From an uncultured Oscillospiraceae bacterium (GTDB lineage Bacteria > Bacillota > Clostridia > Oscillospirales > Ruminococcaceae): 47,592 nucleotides of DNA. The position numbers and the translations under genes were made by a program. The DNA lies in contig CAKSEO010000019.1 in the NCBI GenBank assembly GCA_934446565.1, forward strand, positions 1-47,592, written 5' to 3'. This document shows positions 6,925-13,230 of this stretch, in pieces (within the stretch, counting starts at the first letter, position 1; every line of letters starts with the position of its first letter). The notes under the pieces are model-generated. The model searched no databases. It had not been told where the DNA came from and was given only the letters and a program-made list of their open reading frames with translations.

Positions 6925-8292
6925 ATGAAAAACAATATTTCCTCATTATCTGATATCTACAACCTCGTAGTTGAAAACTACGTCAGTGAATACAACATTT
7001 CTGCCTCTGCGAAGGAACTGTGGCTAGACTCACTGGAACCTATCAGCATGGAAGGAAATGTTGTCACCCTCGCAACTGATACAGATTTTAAGCGCAACAC
7101 GATAATCTCAATATATCTTGAAAAGCTTGAGGAGCAATTTACCAACGTCCTTGGCAATCCGATAAAAGTGGAGATCATCATAAAAGACGATATTCCCACA
7201 ACTGAAACCAAATTCAACGATATCCGCAACAGCCGTGAACTAACAAACAAAATCGACAACATAGTTCACGACAACAAGGTGACCTACACGTTCGACAACT
7301 TCATTGTCGGTCCGTCTAATAACCTTGCATATGCGGCTGCCAAGGCGGTATCCCAGAAGCAGCACGAAAAATACAATCCGCTGTTTATCTACGGCGACTC
7401 CGGACTCGGAAAAACCCATCTTCTGTCAGCTATCCAGAATGAGATGACAAAGAACTACCCCGGGATAAACATCATATACATTTCCGCAGAAACTTTTACC
7501 AACGAATTTCTGCATTCCATCACTGCAAACAAAACAGAACTTTTTGACGAAAAATACCGTAATGCGGACGCGCTATTGATAGACGACATCCAATTCATTG
7601 CCGGAAAAGAGCAGACAGAGGAAAAATTCTTCCACATATTTAACGAGCTGTACAAGCTCAACAAAGCAATCGTGCTTACATCCGACCGACCGGCAAAAGA
7701 GATAAAGTCTATTTCCGACCGTCTGAAAACCAGGTTCTCATCAGGTCTTGCTGCGGATGTCCGCGCGCCGGAATATGAGACCCGTCTTGCAATTATTCAG
7801 CGCAAGGCAGATCTGCTTAACTTCAAGATACCCGAAGATGTGGTGGACTTCATCGCAACAAAGCTGAAATCCAATATCCGACAGATCGAAGGCGTAGTAA
7901 CTAAGATGAACGCTCTTTATATGGTATCCCAGATAAAGCCTACCATTGTTGTGGCACAGAACGTCATCAAGGATATCGTTTCCGATCACCAGCCTATTCC
8001 GATCACGGTCGATAAGATAATAAACGAAGCAGCTAAGATCTACAACGTTGATCCGGATGAGATACGTTCTCCAAAGAGAAATTCTCCGGTATCCTCTGCA
8101 CGCAAGGTTGCAATATACGTTATCCAGGAGATCACCGGTCTGCCCTATGAGACCATTGGTCAGAAGTTCAGCGGACGAGATCACTCCACCGTCGTTTATG
8201 CCATCAAAAATGTCAAGGAAATGATGGCAAAGGACAGCAGCTTCCGTTCTGTTATCGAAGACCTCATCAAAAACATCAAGGCTAATCAGTGA
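6925..8292 (+). CDS. dnaA: Chromosomal replication initiator DnaA
   Basis: A 455-residue initiator that binds oriC and opens it. Domain I and a short linker span residues 1 to ~120. The AAA+ domain III has Walker A GDSGLGKTH (~157-165), Walker B LLIDDIQF (~215) and TSDRP. Domain IV has the signature GRDHST at ~417-422. I chose the ATG at 6925 because GGTGA sits five bases upstream; the ATG at 6913 has no ribosome site. Domain IV is divergent: aligned by eye to E. coli, R399 and R407 are kept, Q408 is Lys, R405 and P406 are Ser and Ala, L422 and P423 are Tyr and Glu, while D433 and H434 are kept and T435 is Ser. This fits the altered box sequence around the gene. Confidence 0.98.
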   Translation: MKNNISSLSDIYNLVVENYVSEYNISASAKELWLDSLEPISMEGNVVTLATDTDFKRNTIISIYLEKLEEQFTNVLGNPIKVEIIIKDDIPTTETKFNDIRNSRELTNKIDNIVHDNKVTYTFDNFIVGPSNNLAYAAAKAVSQKQHEKYNPLFIYGDSGLGKTHLLSAIQNEMTKNYPGINIIYISAETFTNEFLHSITANKTELFDEKYRNADALLIDDIQFIAGKEQTEEKFFHIFNELYKLNKAIVLTSDRPAKEIKSISDRLKTRFSSGLAADVRAPEYETRLAIIQRKADLLNFKIPEDVVDFIATKLKSNIRQIEGVVTKMNALYMVSQIKPTIVVAQNVIKDIVSDHQPIPITVDKIINEAAKIYNVDPDEIRSPKRNSPVSSARKVAIYVIQEITGLPYETIGQKFSGRDHSTVVYAIKNVKEMMAKDSSFRSVIEDLIKNIKANQ

Positions 8293-8304
8293 TATCATTA
8301 TAAT

Positions 8305-8342
8305 AAAGGCTCTTTGCCATCCGGCAGACTGCCTTTATTTTT
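8305..8342 (+). terminator. Probable terminator after dnaA
   Basis: AAAGGC (8305-8310) pairs with GCCTTT (8331-8336), with an inner GCC/GGC pair, followed by ATTTTT. It separates dnaA from dnaN, unlike the dnaA-dnaN operons of many bacteria. Confidence 0.65.
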
Positions 8343-8371
8343 GAGAGTACATCAGGACGTTTTTGCCTTGA

Positions 8372-8560
8372 TTTTCAACATGTTTTTGTGAGTTTTCAAC
8401 GTCTGGACGCCAGATTTTTTCAACTCCGTTATTTCACGATTTTTCAACATGGCGGGATGAAAAACTTTAACGCCTCAGATCAACTTTTTAAACGGGTTTG
8501 CGGACTTTTCAACATTTTAACGCCCCTTATTATTATTATTAAAATAATATATTTCATTCT
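8372..8560 (+). other. oriC: oriC, downstream half with putative unwinding element
   Basis: Exact TTTTCAACA boxes start at 8372, 8441 and 8506; TTTTCAACG (8393) and TTTTCAACT (8417) lie between. The first four have starts 21, 24 and 24 bases apart, about two helical turns, all in one orientation. The last box (8506-8514) is followed by a GC block CGCCCC (8521-8526) and then five TTA triplets in a row (8527-8541) and further A/T sequence. This is the layout of the basal unwinding system: box, GC cluster, DnaA-trios (3'-AAT-5' on the opposite strand). The position between dnaA and dnaN equals that of the B. subtilis unwinding site. Confidence 0.83.
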
Positions 8561-8646
8561 TTGAGAAAAACCGCTGCGCGGTTTGCTGCTTCGCAGCCCT
8601 TATCACGCAGTCCGGCAGAAAAAGAAAGGATAGGTATATAAGTAAT

Positions 8647-9744
8647 ATGAAATTCATTTGCAACAAGGACACGATCCTCTCAGTTGTACAGACCACCTCA
8701 AAGGCGGCAGCGGGCAAATCCAGTATCCAGGCTCTTGAGGGTATTCTTATGGAGCTTGAGGGAAATACCCTCACAGTTACAGGTTACGATCTTGATCTTG
8801 GTATCAAGACCTCTATAGAGGTCGAAGGCATCGAAAGCGGCAATATCGTTATCTCTGCTAAAATGGCTGTTGATATCATCAGAAAAATGCCGTCTGGCAA
8901 CATTACATTTGAATGCAGCGGGAACAACCTTGCGGAGATAACTAATAATATGACATCGTTCTCTGTGAGCTGCTCCAGTGCGGATGATTATCCTAATGTT
9001 CCCCAGGTCAATCCGGATACCAGCTTTTCTATGCCGCAGAAGCTTCTGAAGAGCATGATAACACAGACTAAGTTTGCAGTAGCCGTTGTAGACAGCAAGC
9101 CGGCTCTTATGGGCTGCAAATTTGAAATAGAAAACAATGTGCTCAGCGTTGCAGCTGTCGATGGCGTGAGAATAGCACTCCGCCAGGAACCGGTCGCTTA
9201 TGACAATATAAGCTTCATTGTTCCTGCAAAGACTCTCGAGGAGCTTACTCACATTCTTTCCGATGATAACGATAAGAACGTTACTATATGCATAGATAAG
9301 AATCAGATAAGCTTTATCGTTGACGGTTATACCATGATCTCACGTCTGCTGGACGGTGAGTTCATTCCGTTTAAGAACTACCTCAAGTGCTCAGATGAGA
9401 TCTATGCGGAAGTTAACTGCCGCGAGATGATAGATATGCTTGACCGCGCTATGCTTATCATCAATGAAAAGAATAAGAATCCTATCCGCTGCGAGATAAA
9501 GGACAATACTATCAGCATGAGCTGCACCACTGCTATAGGCAAGGTAAACGACAGCATTGCAGTAAAGTACAACGGGCAGCCCCTGGTCATCGGTTTCAAC
9601 GCCAAGTACATGCTTGACGCTTTCAAGGCGTGCGATTCCGATACAGTAAAGCTTATCGCAACCTCGTCCGTTGCTCCGCTGATAATCCTCCCGATGATCG
9701 GGAATGAATTCACATATCTTGTTCTCCCTATGCGTCTTAAATGA
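8647..9744 (+). CDS. dnaN: DNA polymerase III beta subunit (sliding clamp)
   Basis: A 365-residue sliding clamp, normal for the family, which dimerises into a ring that tethers the polymerase to DNA. The three-fold repeated clamp domain is recognisable: the N-terminal MKFICNKDTILSVVQTTSKA start, the middle segment VAAVDGVRIAL and the C-terminal ending LVLPMRLK, which forms part of the partner-binding pocket. The ribosome site GAAAGGATAGG is somewhat far from the ATG. It directly follows the unwinding region of oriC and is separated from dnaA by a terminator, so it must have its own promoter within or near the origin. Confidence 0.98.
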   Translation: MKFICNKDTILSVVQTTSKAAAGKSSIQALEGILMELEGNTLTVTGYDLDLGIKTSIEVEGIESGNIVISAKMAVDIIRKMPSGNITFECSGNNLAEITNNMTSFSVSCSSADDYPNVPQVNPDTSFSMPQKLLKSMITQTKFAVAVVDSKPALMGCKFEIENNVLSVAAVDGVRIALRQEPVAYDNISFIVPAKTLEELTHILSDDNDKNVTICIDKNQISFIVDGYTMISRLLDGEFIPFKNYLKCSDEIYAEVNCREMIDMLDRAMLIINEKNKNPIRCEIKDNTISMSCTTAIGKVNDSIAVKYNGQPLVIGFNAKYMLDAFKACDSDTVKLIATSSVAPLIILPMIGNEFTYLVLPMRLK

Positions 9745-9982
9745 ATAGACCGGTGGGAAAGGGCATGTAAGGCAGCGAGTGCGCTTCCCCTGCCATGAAT
9801 AGATATTCTGTTGCCTTTGATATCGACCTGCGGTTCCGGCGGTGGGCTTATCACATCAGGCAGCGGCAAACGCGGCATCGCGAGAAATACTATAGTGCAT
9901 GCCGCCGCGGTATCTTAAGCGCCTTTTGGGCAGTCTGCCCACGGAGAATGCCGCAATTAATTTGGAAAGGAACACTAGAATA
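9745..9982. other. Intergenic stretch with several dyads, no gene seen
   Basis: 238 bases between dnaN and the S4 gene. It holds inverted repeats such as GCGGCAT (9872-9878) with ATGCCGC (9899-9905) and GGGCA/TGCCC at 9928-9940, and it is more GC-rich than the origin. A 62-codon ORF crosses it but lacks a ribosome site and any recognisable domain. No tRNA, SRP RNA, RNase P or tmRNA signature was found. It may be a structured leader for the S4 gene or a decayed repeat. Confidence 0.45.
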
Positions 9983-10237
9983 ATGGAAGAAATCAAAATC
10001 GTTACACCGTTTATAAAGCTCGATCAGCTTATCAAATTTGCTGGACTGGCTGAAACCGGGGCAAAGGCTAAGATACTTGTTGAGCTTGGAGAGTTCAATG
10101 TTAACGGCGAGCTCTGCACCAAGCGCGGCAAGAAGATAAAGCCCGGCGATACGATCGAGTTCAAGGGCAAGAAGTACAAGATAGTCCTTGACGAAAACGC
10201 ACAGAATGCAGAAAACGCAGAAACTTCTGCTGAATAA
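9983..10237 (+). CDS. yaaA: S4-domain RNA-binding protein YaaA
   Basis: An 84-residue protein with an S4 fold: IKLDQLIKFAGLAETG, then GEFNVNGE and KIKPGDTIEFKGKKYKIV. It matches YaaA, the small S4 protein encoded between dnaN and recF in Firmicutes; a role in ribosome large-subunit assembly has been proposed for such proteins. The C-terminal ~15 residues are an Asn/Ala/Glu-rich tail. I chose the ATG at 9983, with AAAGG at 9966-9970, over an upstream in-frame start that would add non-family sequence. recF starts six bases after its stop, so they are co-transcribed. Confidence 0.93.
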   Translation: MEEIKIVTPFIKLDQLIKFAGLAETGAKAKILVELGEFNVNGELCTKRGKKIKPGDTIEFKGKKYKIVLDENAQNAENAETSAE

Positions 10238-10243
10238 ATCATA

Positions 10244-11377
10244 ATGGTCATTACAAAACTGTATATCCGAAATTTTCGTAATATCCGCGAGGCTGAACTG
10301 GATTTCGACAGCAGCCTCAACATTTTTGTCGGAAAAAATGCACAGGGCAAAACTAACCTTATGGAAGCGATTTCCGTCTGTCTGGGCGGAAGCTTCCGGC
10401 ATGTGCGGTATACACAGTATGTCCCGGTCAGCGAACCGGGAACAGAAGTATTTATCCGGCTTTGTTTCAGAAATGACGATAATACCGGGCGTGAAAATAT
10501 CGTAGAATATACAATAAGTAATGGAAAACCGACTGTAACCTATAATGGACTAAGCGTCAGCGACGCTTCAAAGCTTTTTGGTGTGCTTAAGTATGTCGTG
10601 TTCGTTCCGGAGCATCTGAACCTTATCAAGGGGGCGCCGGAGCTTCGCCGGGCATATCTCGATGATGTGGCGGTCATGCAGACGCAGACTCATCTGAAGA
10701 AGCTGTCGAACTACAATCGCGGTCTAAAACAGCGCAACAATATCCTTGCGTTTGCGCGCAAGGATATATCTGAAGCGGAGCTTTCCGCGCAGCTTGCGCC
10801 ATGGGACCAGGTGCTCGCCAGTGAGGGAATAAATGTCACCTACGGACGACTGAGGTATTTCTCGTTTCTTCAGCAACATGCAGCAGAGGTTTATTCCCAG
10901 CTTACCGAGGGTACGGAGAAGCTTGAAATGGAGTATTTCAGCTCTATTTTTAAAACAAATAGTATAAACTTCTCTGATGTTAACAAACTGTTTGACGAGT
11001 ATGTTTCTGAACTTGCAAATAACCTGCAGTCTGAAATGAAACTTAGGTATACACTGGCTGGCGTTCACCGCGATGATGTTAATTTCTACATCAACGGAAT
11101 GGCAGCCCGGGACTTCGCCTCCCAGGGTCAGACCAGGAGCGCAGCTCTTGCGCTGAAGCTCTCGGAAGCAGAGATAATCCGCAGAAAAAACAAGACCTGC
11201 CCGGTGGTTATCCTTGATGATATCCTTAGTGAGCTGGACAGCGTCAGACGAAATTTCGTTATCAACAATATAGATAAAAGTCAGGTATTTATAACTTGCT
11301 GTAATATGGACGACCTTTCTGCGCTTCAGGGCGGAAAGTGCTGGCATGCTGAAAACGGAGTTTTCACGGAGGGGTGA
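10244..11377 (+). CDS. recF: DNA replication and repair protein RecF
   Basis: A 377-residue SMC-like ATPase. Walker A is GKNAQGKT (~30-37), preceded by the RNFRN motif, with Walker B VVILDDILSELD near residue 325 and the ABC-type signature region ASQGQTRSAALAL. RecF works with RecO and RecR to load RecA at single-strand gaps. Length is typical. It follows yaaA closely and its stop codon overlaps the in-frame region of remB, completing the conserved order dnaA-dnaN-yaaA-recF-remB. Confidence 0.97.
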   Translation: MVITKLYIRNFRNIREAELDFDSSLNIFVGKNAQGKTNLMEAISVCLGGSFRHVRYTQYVPVSEPGTEVFIRLCFRNDDNTGRENIVEYTISNGKPTVTYNGLSVSDASKLFGVLKYVVFVPEHLNLIKGAPELRRAYLDDVAVMQTQTHLKKLSNYNRGLKQRNNILAFARKDISEAELSAQLAPWDQVLASEGINVTYGRLRYFSFLQQHAAEVYSQLTEGTEKLEMEYFSSIFKTNSINFSDVNKLFDEYVSELANNLQSEMKLRYTLAGVHRDDVNFYINGMAARDFASQGQTRSAALALKLSEAEIIRRKNKTCPVVILDDILSELDSVRRNFVINNIDKSQVFITCCNMDDLSALQGGKCWHAENGVFTEG

Positions 11378-11382
11378 TGACC

Positions 11383-11628
11383 TTGTTCCTGCACCTTGGT
11401 AATGAAACCACGGTCAAAAAAGAAGAAATTATCGGAATTTTCGACATCGAGGAATGCTCCGTAAGCCGGATAACCGCAGATTTTCTCAATGCTTCACAAA
11501 AGCAGGGCAGGGTCGTCAGCGTTTCCAACGATATGCCAAAAGCATTCGTTGTGTGCGCGGATAAGACCTATATCACGAATGTTTCTAATTCTACTCTTAA
11601 TAAGAGATGTGCTGAAAAATATTCCTGA
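11383..11628 (+). CDS. remB: Extracellular matrix regulator RemB-like protein (YaaB)
   Basis: A small DUF370-type protein of 81 residues. Homologues begin MFLHLG, which corresponds to the TTG at 11383 (FLHLGNETTVKKEEIIGIFDIE follows in part). GGAGGGG at 11368-11374 is well placed for this TTG, whereas the ATG at 11377 that overlaps the recF stop is only two bases from it; hence the TTG start. In B. subtilis YaaB/RemB lies in the same place between recF and gyrB and affects matrix-gene expression. Here gyrB is not adjacent: a repeat element and two reversed genes separate them. Confidence 0.88.
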   Translation: MFLHLGNETTVKKEEIIGIFDIEECSVSRITADFLNASQKQGRVVSVSNDMPKAFVVCADKTYITNVSNSTLNKRCAEKYS

Positions 11629-11724
11629 TAGTTGTATTTTCGAAAATTTACACTACAAGTGTTTAAAATTGTGTATAGTTAGAACAAAATATAACTGTGG
11701 GTATAGAACTCGGGCATAAAATTA

Positions 11725-11950
11725 AGGAGAGCATAGCTCTCCTCAGACCGTCGAAAAAGTCCCGTTGGGACTTTTCCGCCGAACATCCCAGCTGCGCGCA
11801 CGTCTTGGCGGCTACGCCGCCAACCCGCACACTTGCTGGGATAGAAGTGTTTTTTGCCCCGGGAAACCCGGAGCAAAAAACGGATTTCAAAAGCCCGCTT
11901 CGCGGGCAAATTCGATTTTTTCGACAAGCTGAGGAGAGCATAGCTCTCCT
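11725..11950. repeat. Structured repeat element, copy A
   Basis: It begins and ends with the 19-base palindromic AGGAGAGCATAGCTCTCCT (11725-11743 and 11932-11950). Inside are stems AAAAGTCCC/GGGACTTTT (11755-11775), ATCCCAGC/GCTGGGAT (11785-11792, 11835-11842) enclosing TTGGCGGC/GCCGCCAA (11805-11823), TTTTTTGC..CCGGG/CCCGG..GCAAAAAA (11850-11880) and GCCCGC/GCGGGC (11893-11907). GTCGAAAAA (11750-11758) is matched inversely by TTTTTCGAC (ends 11924). A second copy is at 47327-47557. Bases 11839-11908 are identical to 47449-47518, while three stems differ with compensating changes. It may be a non-coding RNA or MITE-like element. No transposase is present. Confidence 0.85.
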
Positions 11951-11961
11951 TTTGTGTTTTA

Positions 11962-12462
11962 TTAACCCGGAAGATCTATCTTTTCTTCTGCGACTTCGTG
12001 AGTGCGGCAGCAGTAGCTATCCGCGGTCAGCTTAAGCAGCACCATACTATTGAGCGCCTGCTCGCTGAATTTGTGCTCTGTCTTTTCTTCATCGTATTTG
12101 CTGATTATCGATGTAAGTCCGGTCAGCTTTTCGATACCGTTCACTATTTCGATGGAGCCGGTACCGGTTATGCATTCATACACTGCCATTATTCCGCAGT
12201 CATTTTCATCTTTTACAAGCCGGGTGAGGTGGTCTACCTCGAATCCTGCGATGTTATTCTTTTTGATAAGTTCTATTTTCTGCCCCTTCGGAGAGGTGTG
12301 GAAGAACAGTTCTAGATGATTGCCCTCAAGCTTGTATCCGAAACACATTGGTATTATGTAGGGATACTCTCCGTTCATCAGCGCGATACGGCATACCTTC
12401 GCTTCTTTCAGCAGCTTGTTGATCTCTGCCGGGTCGGTCATTTCTCTGTTTTTGCCTGTCAT
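11962..12462 (-). CDS. Pyridoxamine 5'-phosphate oxidase-family (NimA-like) protein
   Basis: A 166-residue protein with the split-barrel flavin-binding fold of the PNPOx-like superfamily. Recognisable parts are EINKLLKEAKVCRIALMNG, YIIPMCFGYK, LFFHTSPKGQKIELIKKN and the central FEVD strand. NimA-type members bind FMN or a related cofactor and are linked to reduction of small molecules, including nitroimidazoles; the true substrate here is unknown. The start at 12462 has AAGGGGG upstream. It runs against the replication fork and lies between the repeat element and rpsT, interrupting the usual recF-remB-gyrB linkage. Confidence 0.82.
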   Translation of the reverse strand: MTGKNREMTDPAEINKLLKEAKVCRIALMNGEYPYIIPMCFGYKLEGNHLELFFHTSPKGQKIELIKKNNIAGFEVDHLTRLVKDENDCGIMAVYECITGTGSIEIVNGIEKLTGLTSIISKYDEEKTEHKFSEQALNSMVLLKLTADSYCCRTHEVAEEKIDLPG

Positions 12463-12506
12463 AAAATTACCCCCTTTTTATGTCGTTTTTACCCGAATTT
12501 AGCATT

Positions 12507-12544
12507 AAAAAAACAATCACCCGCATGCTGTCAGCCTGCGGGTG
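12507..12544 (-). terminator. rpsT terminator
   Basis: CACCCGCA (12518-12525) and TGCGGGTG (12537-12544) form the stem; the minus-strand T-run corresponds to A residues 12507-12513. Confidence 0.85.
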
Positions 12545-12566
12545 TATGTTTGCTTTCTTCAAGAAA

Positions 12567-12812
12567 TTATGCAGTAGCGTTTGCTTTCTTTGCAAGCTGG
12601 GACTTCAGACGAGCAGCCTTATTCTTGTGGATAAGACCCTTACCTGCAGCCTTGTCTACGCTTACAACTGCGGTCTTGATAACAGCAGCGTCAGCACCCT
12701 CGGCACGAGCCTTCTTGATAACTGTCTTAAGTGCAGTCTTGGAAGCCTTGTTAGCCTCAGTTCTCTCCTTGGCGATGAGAACTCTCTTCTTTGCAGACTT
12801 GATATTCGGCAT
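12567..12812 (-). CDS. rpsT: 30S ribosomal protein S20
   Basis: An 81-residue, strongly basic protein with the S20 signature MPNIKSAKKRVLIAKERTEANK and the alanine/lysine-rich helices that bind 16S rRNA in the body of the 30S subunit. The start has GGAGGTGA at good spacing. A clear promoter (12936-12964) and terminator make it monocistronic. It is read on the opposite strand to the flanking recF and gyrB genes. Confidence 0.97.
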   Translation of the reverse strand: MPNIKSAKKRVLIAKERTEANKASKTALKTVIKKARAEGADAAVIKTAVVSVDKAAGKGLIHKNKAARLKSQLAKKANATA

Positions 12813-12935
12813 TTATTTTCACCTCCATAGCTATTCGATCGGAACAGCGCATTTCTGCACACATTCTCGATTTATTGTCTTATTGAGCGTTCACTTTATA
12901 ATTGCTTATACTGAACGACCATAATAATATATTTT

Positions 12936-12964
12936 ATTATAACATACTATTTTATAAATTTCAA
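12936..12964 (-). promoter_or_regulatory. rpsT promoter
   Basis: On the minus strand TTGAAA (12959-12964), a 17-base spacer and TATAAT (12936-12941). The leader to rpsT is about 115 bases. The rest of the 12813-13230 gap contains only the gyrB promoter and leader. Confidence 0.8.
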
Positions 12965-13112
12965 GGGGGTAACTGCAATTTTTTCGCAGTTTTTTTTTAC
13001 TCTGAGTAATGTGACGCAAGATTACTTCGCGGAGTGTACTGATCAAAACCTAAAATCGACATCACAATAATGCTTGATAACAGAAATTTTACTTTAAAAA
13101 CACCAGAAATGC

Positions 13113-13141
13113 TTGCAATTTCGGCGGTTTTGTGGTATACT
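13113..13141 (+). promoter_or_regulatory. gyrB promoter
   Basis: TTGCAA (13113-13118), a 17-base spacer and TATACT (13136-13141). The ~80-base leader holds a small hairpin ACCGG/GCCGGT near 13193-13206 before TGGAGG. Confidence 0.8.
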
Positions 13142-13230
13142 ATATATAATATATGCGTTTTGCAATATGCGGGGGTCGTGTGCCCTGCTGTCTCACCGGT
13201 TAGCCGGTATTTTATGGAGGTTAAGGTTTA

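Noticed and set aside
9795..9983. 62-codon ORF between dnaN and the S4 gene
   Set aside because: No ribosome site, no recognisable domain, and it overlaps a dyad-rich leader.
11679..11927. Minus-strand ORFs in both repeat copies encoding similar peptides (PAKRAFEIRFLLRVSRGKKH)
   Set aside because: The shared peptide follows from the shared DNA; differences between copies preserve stem pairing and not codons, there is no ribosome site, and the reading continues into unrelated sequence.
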